The position numbers and the translations under genes were made by a program. The notes under the pieces are model-generated. The model ran no database searches and had not been told where the DNA came from. It was given only the letters and a program-made list of their open reading frames with translations. From positions 219,983-283,982 of the forward strand of contig CAWCRU010000022.1 of assembly GCA_963798075.1 (NCBI GenBank): 64,000 nucleotides of DNA, read 5' to 3'. The stretch is from DATAOG01 sp963798075 (GTDB lineage: Bacteria > Pseudomonadota > Alphaproteobacteria > Geminicoccales > Geminicoccaceae). Below are positions 17,080-26,706 of this stretch, one piece after another. Each line of letters begins with the position of its first letter. The stretch's first letter is position 1.

Positions 17080-18899
17080 TCAGCGCGCAGCGGTGCGGCG
17101 CGGCGGCGCTTCGGTGGTGCTGGCCGGGCCGCGGGCGGCTCGGGGGGCGCCGCAGCGGGCTGCGGGGCAGGCTCGCGCGCGGCCTCGGGCGGCGCGGGCG
17201 CGGCGGGGCGGTCGGCTTCGTCTTCCTGCAGGGCGCGGCGCTCGATGCGCTTCAGGCGCGAGCGGTAGAGCTGGCCCGCCTCGTCGAGCAGCGGGTAGGC
17301 GATCGCGCAGATGTGCGAGTGGATGCGCTTCAGATCGCGCAGGATGTCGAGGTGGAGGGCGCTCGAATCGATGCTCTCCGGGCGCCCCGCGCGCAGCCGT
17401 GCCAGGTGGTTCTCGGCGGCCTGGCGCTCGGCGTCGCGGACCGCGACCTTCTCGTCGATCAGCTTGCGCGCGATCGCGACGTCGCCCGACATGAACACGC
17501 CGAGCGCCATCTGCAGGTTGCCCAGGACATGGGCGTGCAGCGCCTCGATCTCGCTCCAGCCCTCGCGCGAGAAGCGCAGCTGCAGGCGCATCTTCTTGTC
17601 GGCGAGCTCGAGCAGGCTCTTGTCGATGATGTCGCCGATGTGCTCGAGGTTGGTCGTGAACCCCAGGATCTCGGCCGACCGGCGGCTCTCGCCGGCATCC
17701 AGCGGCTCGCGGCTGACGTCGGTGACGAACAGCTTGATCGCCTCGTGCAGCTTGTCGACCGAATTCTCGAGGCGCTGCAGCTGGGCGAGCGTCTGGCGAT
17801 CGTCGCGGTCGAACACGGCAAAGCACTCGCGCAGCATGGTCTCGACCAGATCGCCCATGCGCAGCGCCTCGCGCGCCGCGCAGGCGAGCGCCAGGCTCGG
17901 GCTGTCCAGGGTCGAGCGGTCGAGATGGCGCGGTCGCTCGGGGTCGGTCTCGACCGGGAGGTCGGGCAGGAGCCGCGCGCAGAGCCTGGCGACGGGCTCG
18001 GTGAACAGGATGAAGCCGAGGCCGAGCGCCAGGTTGAAGCCGGTGTGGAAGTCGACCACGATCCGGCTCGGATCGGCCTCCAGCCGCTGCAGCCAGGGCA
18101 GTGCGAGGCCGACCAGCGGCGCGGCGACGACGACGCCGGTCAGCCGGAAGACGAGGTTGCCGAGCGCGACGCGGCGGGCGGCCGGGCGCTCGGCGTAGGT
18201 GGCGGCGATCGCCGGCATGGCGGCGCCGAGATTGGCCCCGAGCACGAGCTCGCAGGCGCTGCTCAGCGGCAGCACCCCGACGCCCGCGAGCGACATGATC
18301 AAGAGCACGATCGCCAGGCTGGAATGGGCGAGCCAGGCGAGCAGCGCGCCTACCAGGATCAGGATCAGCGCGTCCTGGGCGAGGGCGCCGAACACCTCCT
18401 CGAGGATGATCGCCTGACGCATCGGCGCCGAGGCGGCGAGGATCAGACGCAGCGCCAGCAGCATCAGGCCGAGGCCGATCGCGACCCGGCCGAGGCCGTG
18501 GTGGCTCCACGCCTCGGCGCTGAGGTGGACGACGACGCCGGCCAGGATCAGGATCGGCGCCAGCCAGTGGACGTTGAGCGAGAGGACCTGCGCGACCAGG
18601 CTGCTGCCGAGGTCGGCGCCGAGCATGACCGCGAGCGCCGGCGCGGTCTCGACGACGCCGCGGCCGGCGAAGGCCGCGACCACGAGCGCGGTCGCGGTGC
18701 TGCTCTGCAGAATGCTGGTGACGCCGAGGCCGGCCAGGAAGGCGGTCAGCCGATGCCGCAAGGAGACCCGCAGGACGTGCCGCAGATCGGCGCCGAAGGT
18801 GCGCATGATCCCGGTCCGCACCATGCGGGTGCCCCACAGCAGCAACGCGACCGCGCCGAGCAGCTCGATCAGGACGCCGGTCGCGGAGGTCGGGACCAT
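16926..18899 (-). CDS. Na/Pi cotransporter (NptA/PNaS family) with C-terminal PhoU-like domain
   Basis: Inner-membrane phosphate/sodium symporter homologue of about 657 residues. Two inverted Na_Pi_cotrans repeats carry SILQSSTATALVVAAFAG and LAHSSLAIVLLIMSLAG with GADLGSS and GANLGAA loops; 8-9 helices reach about residue 310. The cytoplasmic PhoU-like helical domain follows (about 345-540). The last ~90 residues are Pro/Ala/Arg-rich, and the final ~50 run antisense into the macro-domain gene; the natural end may be near 17080 in another frame. ATG at 18899 is chosen over a TTG at 18917. Confidence 0.87.
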   Translation of the reverse strand: MVPTSATGVLIELLGAVALLLWGTRMVRTGIMRTFGADLRHVLRVSLRHRLTAFLAGLGVTSILQSSTATALVVAAFAGRGVVETAPALAVMLGADLGSSLVAQVLSLNVHWLAPILILAGVVVHLSAEAWSHHGLGRVAIGLGLMLLALRLILAASAPMRQAIILEEVFGALAQDALILILVGALLAWLAHSSLAIVLLIMSLAGVGVLPLSSACELVLGANLGAAMPAIAATYAERPAARRVALGNLVFRLTGVVVAAPLVGLALPWLQRLEADPSRIVVDFHTGFNLALGLGFILFTEPVARLCARLLPDLPVETDPERPRHLDRSTLDSPSLALACAAREALRMGDLVETMLRECFAVFDRDDRQTLAQLQRLENSVDKLHEAIKLFVTDVSREPLDAGESRRSAEILGFTTNLEHIGDIIDKSLLELADKKMRLQLRFSREGWSEIEALHAHVLGNLQMALGVFMSGDVAIARKLIDEKVAVRDAERQAAENHLARLRAGRPESIDSSALHLDILRDLKRIHSHICAIAYPLLDEAGQLYRSRLKRIERRALQEDEADRPAAPAPPEAAREPAPQPAAAPPEPPAARPAPPKRRRAAPLRADQPGTSSASTRSATAVAWSPKVTKRTSWIDGMVARQSLTVAMARRVAASRG

Positions 18900-19172
18900 G
18901 CCTGCGGCCGCGGTCAAGGGCCGCCAACCTGGCGGCCGCCGTCCGCCCGCAAAGTGCGCCGGGGAAACGCTGTCAACTCACGAGGACCAAAGCGGCCCAC
19001 CGATCCGGCCACCGGACATCTGCCGCGCTGCCGGCAGGCGGCGTCGCATCGTAGGCTCGCTGCCCGCCCCCGGACGACAGGCCGTCGCGCCGGAGCCGGC
19101 GGACGGCGTCGGCGATCGCCGGGCGCGATCGGGCGTCGGCGGCGGCCGGCCGTGCGCCGGCCTCCGGTCAGA

Positions 19173-19826
19173 TCAGTCCTCGGAGTCGCCGGGCTCGCTC
19201 GGCTCGCCGAACCGCGCCGAGCGTGCGTGGCCGTGATCGTGATCGCTCGCGCGGGCCGCGCCGACGCTGCCGCCGGTATCGCTCAGCACGCTGATGTTGC
19301 CGGCGATCTGGCCGCCCCGCTCGAGCTCGAGCTCGCCATAGCGGACGGTGCCGGTCAGCTTGCCGCTGCCGCGCACGAACAGCCGCTTGCGGACCGTGAG
19401 ATCGCCCTCGTAGACGCCGCTGATGTCGGCCTCCTCGACCTCGCAGCCGCCGGTGAACCGGCCCGAGCTCGCGATCTCGAGGGCAAGGGTATCGTTCAGG
19501 GTCACCTCGACCTCGCCCTCGACCACGAGGCGGTCGCAGGAGCTGATCTCGCCCGACAGGCGGATGCCCTCGCCGACGATCAGGCGCTTGCCGCCATAGC
19601 GATCCGGCTCGGGCTGCTGCGACGGCGGACTGGCGAGCGTCTCGGCACTCGCGGCGGCGGCCGGTGCAGCCGCGCTCGAGCCACCCGGGCCGGTCGGCAG
19701 ATCGACCTTGCGGCGCGGCAGCTCGGGTTGCGCGACCGGCTTGGCGGCGTTGTCGGCAGCGGGTCTGCGAAAGGCCCCTTCCCCGCTGGCCGGAAGTTCG
19801 CTGTCGGTGTCTTTCTTGCGGAACAT
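19173..19826 (-). CDS. bactofilin family cytoskeletal protein
   Basis: A 217-residue bactofilin. A Pro/Ala-rich disordered N-terminus (about 75 residues) precedes the beta-helical DUF583 core (IVGEGIRLSGEISSCDRLVV through ERGGQIAGNISVLS), then an acidic His-rich tail (DHDHGH). Bactofilins polymerise without nucleotide and position envelope enzymes. Monocistronic, with an AT-richer upstream region (19830-19930) that probably holds the promoter. Confidence 0.92.
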   Translation of the reverse strand: MFRKKDTDSELPASGEGAFRRPAADNAAKPVAQPELPRRKVDLPTGPGGSSAAAPAAAASAETLASPPSQQPEPDRYGGKRLIVGEGIRLSGEISSCDRLVVEGEVEVTLNDTLALEIASSGRFTGGCEVEEADISGVYEGDLTVRKRLFVRGSGKLTGTVRYGELELERGGQIAGNISVLSDTGGSVGAARASDHDHGHARSARFGEPSEPGDSED

Positions 19827-19945
19827 GGCTACGCAACCCCTACCTTGCAGGATTCTTCAGTGATCTGTTAACGAGGAACCCTAAGTATTCCCGAACAGGC
19901 ACGAAAACCCACCTCAGCAACGCTTAAACACACGCTCGGGCGGAG

Positions 19946-20722
19946 TCAAACACTTCTGTCGCCAAGCGGCCGTGCCGACGCCACGCGGTCACCCCCCGGC
20001 GACAGCGCGCCCGCCCCCCGGCGCAGGCCCTCGAACAGATGCACCATGAACGCGATTGCGACCACCGGCGCAACCAAATTGAGGATCGGCACCGTCAGCA
20101 GTGCGGCAATCACCACGCCGGCCAGCCACAGGCGCGCCCGCGCCCGCTGGCGTAGCGCCCTGACCGTCGATCCAGGCAGGCGCCGCCCGGCGACCTGCTC
20201 GAAGTACTCGCGTCCGAGCAGATAGCCGTTCAGGGCCAGATAGATCAGGATGTTGGGGCCCGGCAGCAGATAGAGCGGCAGGGCCAGAAGATTGAGCAGC
20301 AGAGCGATCGCGGTGAAGCGCAGCGTCGCCCAGAAGCTCTCGCCGGCGCCCATCCCGACCGGCGGCGGCAGATCCGGGTAGTAGCGCCGCTCGACCGCGG
20401 CAGCCACGTCCTCGGCGAACCAGCTGACCGCCGCCGCCACGACCACCGGGAACAGGAGCCAGGCGAGCACCAGCGCGGCGGCCGAGCCGACGATCGTGAG
20501 CAGGGTGTCGAGCCAGGCGAGGCCGGTCGCATCCAGCCTCTCGAGGACCATGGTGACCGCCACCAGCAGCAGCGCGAAGGTGCCGGTCGCCACCAGCACG
20601 CTCCGCAGCACCAGCCGGCGGGCGCTCGGCTCGGCAAGCTGCCGCAGGCCGAGGATCAACGCTTCGAACACGGGCTCACCTGGGCCAGAGTTGCCGGCAG
20701 ATATGGGAACCGGGGCGGTCAT
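19946..20722 (-). CDS. EI24 domain (CysZ-like) membrane protein
   Basis: A 258-residue inner-membrane protein of the EI24/CysZ family, with hydrophobic segments near residues 45-65, 75-100, 140-175 and 200-230. The family signature is in PLYLLPGPNILIYLALNGYL and LGREYFEQVAGRR. CysZ transports sulfate in enterobacteria; alphaproteobacterial members are mostly uncharacterised, so transport of sulfate is only a possibility. Divergent from the PfkB kinase gene. Confidence 0.85.
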   Translation of the reverse strand: MTAPVPISAGNSGPGEPVFEALILGLRQLAEPSARRLVLRSVLVATGTFALLLVAVTMVLERLDATGLAWLDTLLTIVGSAAALVLAWLLFPVVVAAAVSWFAEDVAAAVERRYYPDLPPPVGMGAGESFWATLRFTAIALLLNLLALPLYLLPGPNILIYLALNGYLLGREYFEQVAGRRLPGSTVRALRQRARARLWLAGVVIAALLTVPILNLVAPVVAIAFMVHLFEGLRRGAGALSPGGDRVASARPLGDRSV

Positions 20723-20841
20723 TCGAAGCCATGCGGCCGCCGATTTTCACGGGTCCCCGCCTGCACATGGGCAAACGCGTGGTTTGCTCGGATATTCCGC
20801 GCCTCTATAGTCGGCCGGCAATTTTGCGGAGCGGATGCCCG

Positions 20842-21849
20842 ATGAATGCAGGCGAACGGCCGGCGCGGCTCGATGTGATCGGTTTCGGCAATGCGATCGT
20901 CGACGTGATCGCGCCGGCGGACGACAGGCTGCTCGAGCGGGTCGAGCTCGCCAAGGGGACCATGACCCTGATCGAGCAGGACCGCATGGCCGCCTTGTAC
21001 GAGCACATGGCCTCGGCGGTCGAGATGTCGGGCGGCTCCTGCGCCAACACCATGGCGGCGCTCGCCGCGCTCGGCGCGAGTGCCGCTTACGTCGGCAAGG
21101 TGCAGAGCGACCAGCTGGGCCAGGTGTTCGCGCACGACATCCGCGCGACCGGGGTCGAGTTCGCGACCCGGCCGCTCGCGGCGGGGCCGCCGACGGCGCG
21201 CTGCCTCGTGCTGGTGACGCCGGATGCGCAACGGACCATGGCGACCTACCTCGGCGCCTGCGTCGAGCTCGGCCCCGACGACGTCGACGAGGACCAGGTC
21301 GCGGCCGCCAAGATCGTCTATCTCGAGGGCTATCTCTGGGATCGCCCGAACGCCAAGGCCGCCTGCCTGAAGGCGGCGGCGACCGCTCACCGCCACGGCC
21401 GCCAGGTGGCGCTCAGCCTCTCCGATCCGTTCTGCGTCGCCCGCTGGCGGGCGGAGTTCGCCGACCTGATCGCGCATCACGTCGACGTCGTGATCGCCAA
21501 CGAGGCCGAGATCTGCAGCCTCTATGGCGCCAACGACCTCGAGCAGGCGATCGATCTGGTGCGGGGCCAGGTGCGGCTCGCCGCGCTCACCCGCAGCGCC
21601 GACGGCTCGGTGCTCGTGGCCGGCACCCAGACCGAACGGGTGGCGGCCGCGCCGGTCGCGAGGGTGATCGACAGCACGGGCGCCGGGGACCTCTACGCCG
21701 CCGGCCTGCTCTACGGCCTGACCCACGGGCTGCCGCTCGCCGCCTGCGGGCGCCTCGGCGGCCTGGCCGCGGCCGAGGTGCTGGGCCAGTTCGGCGCCCG
21801 GCCCGAGCGACCGCTCGCACGCCTGCTCGACCAGGTGCCCTGTCCCTGA
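20842..21849 (+). CDS. PfkB family carbohydrate/adenosine kinase
   Basis: A 335-residue ribokinase-fold kinase. N-terminal GFGNAIVDVIA and MSGGSCANTMAALAALG correspond to PfkB signature 1; signature 2 is DSTGAGDLYAAG near residue 275, with catalytic Asp in GAGD. The pattern matches alphaproteobacterial adenosine-kinase-like proteins, which phosphorylate a nucleoside or sugar with ATP. The start ATG at 20842 begins the conserved region; upstream in-frame residues are not conserved. Confidence 0.92.
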   Translation: MNAGERPARLDVIGFGNAIVDVIAPADDRLLERVELAKGTMTLIEQDRMAALYEHMASAVEMSGGSCANTMAALAALGASAAYVGKVQSDQLGQVFAHDIRATGVEFATRPLAAGPPTARCLVLVTPDAQRTMATYLGACVELGPDDVDEDQVAAAKIVYLEGYLWDRPNAKAACLKAAATAHRHGRQVALSLSDPFCVARWRAEFADLIAHHVDVVIANEAEICSLYGANDLEQAIDLVRGQVRLAALTRSADGSVLVAGTQTERVAAAPVARVIDSTGAGDLYAAGLLYGLTHGLPLAACGRLGGLAAAEVLGQFGARPERPLARLLDQVPCP

Positions 21850-21974
21850 GGCGGCGCCGTTAGGCAAGCGTCAAGCCTGCGGCGCTATCCTGCGCCCGGC
21901 CTGGCGGTCGGGGCCGGTTGTCCGCAGCCAGCGGGCCTGGCCGCCGCCGGCTTGCTATCCGCAAAGGGACGACC

Positions 21975-22169
21975 GTGTTCAGTGACCCGCTCGAAGATCT
22001 CGCGCGCCTCGGCCGGCAGGCGATGGTGGCCCTGGCTTGGATCCTCTTGGTGATCGCCCTCGCTCTGGCGACCCGGGCCAGCATCACCTCGGCCCGGGCG
22101 CAGGGCTTCGATGCCGCCGCCCCGGCTCTGGCAGGCGTCGCGCCCGGTCTGGACCCGCGCGCGAAATAG
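21975..22169 (+). CDS. small single-helix membrane protein
   Basis: A 64-residue protein starting at GTG 21975, with AAGGGA six bases upstream, which decides the start. One transmembrane helix (MVALAWILLVIALALA) follows a short polar N-terminus; the C-terminus is Ala/Pro-rich. No family recognised. It lies tail-to-tail with the ABC binding-protein gene. Confidence 0.5.
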   Translation: MFSDPLEDLARLGRQAMVALAWILLVIALALATRASITSARAQGFDAAAPALAGVAPGLDPRAK

Positions 22170-22189
22170 CTGCCCGAGCCCGGGTGGGC

Positions 22190-24071
22190 TCAGCCCGCCT
22201 TGTCGAACCAGAACGTGTCGGGCCGATAGATGCCGAACTGCGCCCCGGGCTCCCAGTTGTAGACGGCGTCCGCCGGCACGTTGTGCAGCGTCTGGCGGAC
22301 CGCGACCGGTTGCAGGACGCCGGCGATCAGGCCGATCGAGTACAGCCCGCCGCTGTAGATCGGCAGCATCTGCTCCCAGATCTTGCGGCGCTCCTCGGTC
22401 GAGGTCGCCCCCCGCCACTGCTCGAAGAGTTCGAGCAGTTGGGCGACTTCCGGCAGATCCGGGGCCTCGCCCGCGGTCCCCTTGGTCTGGTAGTGCTGGC
22501 CCCACATCGGCCACTGCAGCTGGTTCTGATCGGTGGGCGCGAACTCGGCCGGGCTCATGTCGGCGCTCGGGATGCCGTTCTCGAGGCCGTACCAGATCGA
22601 CATCAGCGTCTCGCCGGAGAAGATCCGGTTGCGGAACATCTCGCGCTGCAGGGGCTTGCTGTGGATCTTGATGCCGATCTTGGCCCAGGTCTCCTCGACC
22701 AGCTCGAGAACGTCGGTCTGCTCGGTCTCCTCGCCGGCGGTCTCGACCACGAGCTCGGCCGGCCGGCCGTCCGGCAACAGGCGCACGCCGTCCGCGCTGC
22801 GCTGGTCGAGCCCGATCTCGTCGAGCAGCGCGTTGGCCTTGGCCGGGTCGTACTCGGACCATTCGTCCCGGTATTCGGGCTTGTAGAGGGGGCTCTGCGG
22901 CAGCACGGTGTTGTTGCCGCCGTGACCGAGGCCGAAATACATGATCTGGTTGATCTCGTCGCGGTCGACCGCGAGCGACAGCGCCCGCCGGAAGCGGACG
23001 TCCCGGAACAGCTTGCGCCACCCCGGGTCCGTGGTGTTGAGGTTGGGGTAGATTGCCAGCTGCGCGCCGCGCGCCGTCTTCCACAGATAGGTGACGAGGC
23101 CGCTGCGCTTCTCGCTCTCCTTGAGGAAGGTGTAGTGCTTGAAGAACAGGCCGCGTGACTGCAGATCGGTCTCGCCGGCGCCGGTCTTGATCGGGATCAG
23201 CTTTTCGTCGACGACGTCGAGCACGACCCGGTCGATGTAGGGCAGCTGCTGCCCCTTGCTGTCGACCCGGTGGAAGTAGGGATTGCGCTCGAACACGAAG
23301 CGCTCGGCCGGCGGCGGCGTGGTCAGCCGCCAGGGCTGCAGGGTCGGCAGGTCCGGGTTCTCGAACTTGTACATGTCGTCCTTGCGGCCGTGCAGCTGGG
23401 CCCAGTCGCGCGCCTGGGTCTCCTCGACCATCGCCTTGAGCTTCTGGGGATCGGCATAGCGCTCGTGGAACTGCTTGAGATAGTGGGCCGGCATGTAGAT
23501 GAACAACGGCGTCGCCTGCGCCAGCGCCGGCAGCAGGAACGGGTTCGGCTTGGCCCAGCTGTAGCGCACGGTGAGCGGGTCGGGGAACTCGACCTTGGGC
23601 GGCTGGCCGTCGACGAACAGCTCGGGCGGCGGCCCGGTCGGGTTCAGCTTCGGGTTGTTGGCCACGTCCTCCCACCAGTAGCGGAAGTCCTCGCTGGTGA
23701 ACGGCTCGCCGTCGGACCAGCGATGGCCCTTGCGCAGATGCAAGCGTGAAGCTGCGCCCGTCCTCGACATCGACATCCTTGAGGATGTCCGGCACCAGCT
23801 CGAGCTTCTCGTTGTAGCCGACCAGCCGGGCATAGCCGTAGACCACCATCAATCGGGTGTCCTTGGCGCGCCCGACCAGCGTGTGCAGCTCGCCGCCCGG
23901 CTTGCCGACGGTCTTGCCGGAGTCGGCATCGAAGGTCACGACCGAGGGCTCCTCGGGCGGGCCGGAGGGCGGACCGGCGCCGGCCGCGGGCGCCGTCAGC
24001 CCGAGGCCGGCGGCGAGCAGAGCGATCGCACAGAGGCGGGCGTCAGGCAGCGCTGTGAATGGCTTGGACAT
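22190..24071 (-). CDS. peptide-type ABC substrate-binding protein (SBP_bac_5), one frameshift
   Basis: Periplasmic solute-binding protein of the DppA/OppA/YejA class, about 627 residues. Signal peptide (AIALLAAGLGLTAPAAGAG) and N-terminal piece ELVPDILKDVDVEDGRSFTL lie in one frame; dropping one base near 23743 continues as LHLRKGHRWSDGEPFTSEDF, the family-typical block, and then runs intact to PDTFWFDKAG. It overlaps the upstream ATPase gene by 29 bp, so it belongs to the same transcript. Likely binds oligopeptides or similar large solutes. No permease genes are present here. Confidence 0.9.
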
Positions 24072-25011
24072 CGGCTTCGGGGCTCATCCTGACGAAGTGG
24101 CGGTTGGTGAGATCGACCAGGCGGGTCGGGCCGTTGCCCAAGGTGAAGGGCGGCGGCCAGGCGGTCGGCTCGGAGGTCTTGCCGGCCATCAGAGCCGAGA
24201 AATCGAGCGGCTGCGAGAGATCGGGCTCGGGCACCGCGGCGAGCAGCGCCTTGGTATAGGGATGGACCGGATGCGCGAACAGCTGCTCGCTCGGCGCGAT
24301 CTCGACGATCCGGCCGGCGCACATCACGGCGATCCGCTGGCAAATGTACTTCACCACCGCCAGGTTGTGCGAGATGAACAGGTAGGTGAGGCCGAGCCCG
24401 GCCTGCAGGTCCTTGAGCAGATTGAGGATCTGGGCCTGTACCGAGACGTCGAGGGCCGAGACCGGCTCGTCGCAGATCAGCATCTCGGGGCCGAGGGCAA
24501 GCGCCCGCGCGATGCCGATCCGCTGGCGCTGGCCGCCCGAGAAGCTGTGCGGATAGCGGCGCAGATGGCGGACGTCCAACCCGACCACCGCGAGCAGCGC
24601 CTTGACCCGCTCGAGGCGCTCCTTGGGCGTGCAGACGCCGTGGATCACCAAAGGCTCCGCCACGATGTCGAAGACGGTCATGCGCGGGTTCAAGGAGTGG
24701 AACGGGTCCTGGAAGATGTACTGGAGCCGCCGGCGAAAATGCGCCAGCTCCTGGCCGCCGAGCGCCAGGACGTCGATCGGGCCGTCGGCGGCGTTGAAGA
24801 CGATCCGGCCGCCGTCGGGGCGGACCGCGCGCATCAGGATCTTGGAGACCGTGGTCTTGCCGCAGCCGCTCTCGCCGACGAGGCCGAAGGATTCGCCGCG
24901 CGCGATCGTGAAGCCGACGTCGTCGACCGCCAGCACCTCCTTGGCCTGGGCGCCGAACCAGCCGCCCTTGCGGGTGCGGTAGGCCTTGCTGACGCCCTCG
25001 ACCTCGAGCAA
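24043..25011 (-). CDS. oligopeptide ABC transporter ATP-binding protein, second ATPase domain (DppF/OppF-like)
   Basis: A 322-residue ABC ATPase: Walker A GESGCGKTT, Q-loop QYIFQDPF, signature FSGGQRQRIGIA, Walker B LICDEPVSALD, H-loop FISHNLA, and an oligopeptide-type C-terminal domain (LFAHPVHPYTKALLAAVPEPD). The apparent start is TTG at 25011 with no good ribosome-binding site. The preceding ATPase frame stays open with no stop, and one surplus base between 25020 and 25060 would join both into one YejF-like two-domain ATPase of about 636 residues. I think the fusion is more likely than two genes. Confidence 0.9.
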   Translation of the reverse strand: MLEVEGVSKAYRTRKGGWFGAQAKEVLAVDDVGFTIARGESFGLVGESGCGKTTVSKILMRAVRPDGGRIVFNAADGPIDVLALGGQELAHFRRRLQYIFQDPFHSLNPRMTVFDIVAEPLVIHGVCTPKERLERVKALLAVVGLDVRHLRRYPHSFSGGQRQRIGIARALALGPEMLICDEPVSALDVSVQAQILNLLKDLQAGLGLTYLFISHNLAVVKYICQRIAVMCAGRIVEIAPSEQLFAHPVHPYTKALLAAVPEPDLSQPLDFSALMAGKTSEPTAWPPPFTLGNGPTRLVDLTNRHFVRMSPEADVQAIHSAA

Positions 25012-25019
25012 CGGGCCGT

Positions 25020-25951
25020 CTGCCGCGCCGGTTGTCGGCGCCGTTGGCGCCGCCTGCCAGATGGTCCTCGAGCAGCAGGGCGCGGCCGGCTGCCGAGACC
25101 TCGCGCAACGGCGTCAGGCGCTCGCCGTGCTTCATGTGCAGGCGCGGCACGGCATGCAGCAGCGCCCGCAGATAGGGGTGCTGGGGCCGGCTCAGCAACG
25201 CCTTGCAGCTGCCGCTCTCCATGATCCGGCCGCGGTAGAGCACGACCACGTCGTCGGCCATGTTGGCGACCACGCCGAGGTCGTGGGTGATGTACAGGAT
25301 CGCCATATGGAACTCGTCCTGGAGATCCTTCATCAGCTGCAGAATCTGGGCCTGGATCGTGACGTCGAGCGCTGTGGTCGGCTCGTCGGCGATCAGGAGC
25401 GCCGGGTCGCAGACCAGCGCCATGGCGATCATCGCGCGCTGGCGCAGACCGCCCGAGAGCTCGAAGGGATAGGTGCGGAACGCCTGCTCGGGATCGGGGA
25501 AGCCGACCCGCGCCAGCATCTCGACGGTGCGTCGCTTGCCCTCGCCGCCGGCCGCCTCGGCGTGCAGGAGCACGGCCTCGCGGATCTGGTCGCCGATCGT
25601 GTGCAGCGGCGAGAGCGAGCTCATCGGCTCCTGGAAGATGATCGAGATCCGGCCGCCGCGGATCGAGCGCCGGACCGGGTCGTCGTCGGCGTAGCTCGCA
25701 AGATCGAGCGCCTCGTGATGGCGGCGCGGGTCGCGAAAGATGATCTTGCCGCGCGTGATCCTGGCAATCTGCGGCAGGATGCCGAGGATCGCCTGCGAGA
25801 TCACGGTCTTGCCGGAGCCGCTCTCGCCGACCAGCGCCACCGTCTGGCCGGTCTCGACCGCGAAACTGACACCGCGCACCGCCTGGACCACGCCCTCGTC
25901 GGCGAGGAAGTCGACCGCGAGGTCCTCGACCTGCAGGAGCGGCGCGCTCAT
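25020..25951 (-). CDS. oligopeptide ABC transporter ATP-binding protein, first ATPase domain (DppD/OppD-like)
   Basis: First ATPase half: Walker A GESGSGKTV, Q-loop SIIFQEPMSSL, signature LSGGLRQRAMIA, Walker B LLIADEPTTALD, H-loop YITHDLGVVA, then PQHPYLRALLHAVPR. ATG at 25951 overlaps the stop of the upstream deacetylase-like gene (ATGA). After LLLEDHLAGGANGADN the frame runs on without a stop through the whole next domain, to 23996, in a meaningless reading; the coding sense switches to the next frame by one base. With its partner domain it would energise uptake through permeases that are not in this window. Confidence 0.9.
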
Positions 25952-26706
25952 CGATCCACCTCGCCGGCCGGCACCGCCTCGAACAGCTCGCTCGCGGCGC
26001 ACAGCCTCGCCGCCGGATGGCTGCCGAGGACCGCGAGCAGCCGCTCGAGAAACGTCCAGCCGGGTTCGTCCATGACGAGATGATGGGACAGGATGCCGAT
26101 CGGTTCCCCGGGATCGAGCACCGCGCACAGACGCGCCAGCGTCGCGTCCTCGCCGACGAACAGCCGGTCGCCGCGCCAGTCGATCGGGTCGAGGTGGGCG
26201 TTGACCTGGGTGAGCCCGACCGCGGCCTCCATCGCGGTCCGGCGGCCGAAGGTCGAAAGGCCCGTGAAGCCGCAGGCGCCAAGCCGCTCGGCGAGGCACG
26301 GATCGAGCCGGTTCCAGGGCGGCACCAGCACGGCCAGGCAGGTCGCGCCGAAGGCGTCGATCAGCGCCGCCCGGCCCTGGTCCAGCTCGGCCAGGACGGT
26401 CGCCGGCTCGCGACCGCCGAGCTCGATCGCCCGGGCCCCGGCCGGCGCGTGGTTGGCGTGGGCAAAGCCGTGCTGCAGGACGGTGGCCCGAGCGCTCGCC
26501 GCGATCAGCGCCTGGGCCGGCGCCTCCAGCCAGAGCGGCACCACGGCCAGCGCCAGCGGCAGGCCCTGGCGCTCGGCGAGGTCGAGCAGGCGCTCGAGCG
26601 CCGGATGCTCGCGGCCGGCGTCGTCGTCCCGCCACCACAGCCGGATCGCCTCGCCGCGGGCGGCGCAGGCATCGAGGCTCGCCTCGAGCTCGCGCCAGCC
26701 GGTCAT
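25948..26706 (-). CDS. polysaccharide deacetylase-like protein
   Basis: A 252-residue NodB-fold protein. Visible motifs: LWWRDDDAGR (metal/catalytic Asp pair), LQHGFAHANH (metal histidines), VPPWNR and late histidines in ILSHHLVMD. This pattern fits the carbohydrate esterase 4-like family, which removes acetyl groups from glycans, though some members have other roles. It sits between a glycosyltransferase and the ABC ATPases with ATGA overlaps on both sides, so it is part of the glycan operon. No signal peptide is visible, suggesting action on a cytoplasmic precursor. Confidence 0.82.
   Translation of the reverse strand: MTGWRELEASLDACAARGEAIRLWWRDDDAGREHPALERLLDLAERQGLPLALAVVPLWLEAPAQALIAASARATVLQHGFAHANHAPAGARAIELGGREPATVLAELDQGRAALIDAFGATCLAVLVPPWNRLDPCLAERLGACGFTGLSTFGRRTAMEAAVGLTQVNAHLDPIDWRGDRLFVGEDATLARLCAVLDPGEPIGILSHHLVMDEPGWTFLERLLAVLGSHPAARLCAASELFEAVPAGEVDR

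Noticed and set aside
17313..19871. Rightward open frame of 852 codons
   Set aside because: Antisense to the Na/Pi cotransporter and bactofilin genes, whose motifs are intact on the minus strand.
24043..25951. Two separate ATPase genes with a natural TTG start at 25011
   Set aside because: No ribosome-binding site precedes the TTG, the first domain lacks a stop, and one surplus base explains both; kept as two entries only because the raw frames differ.
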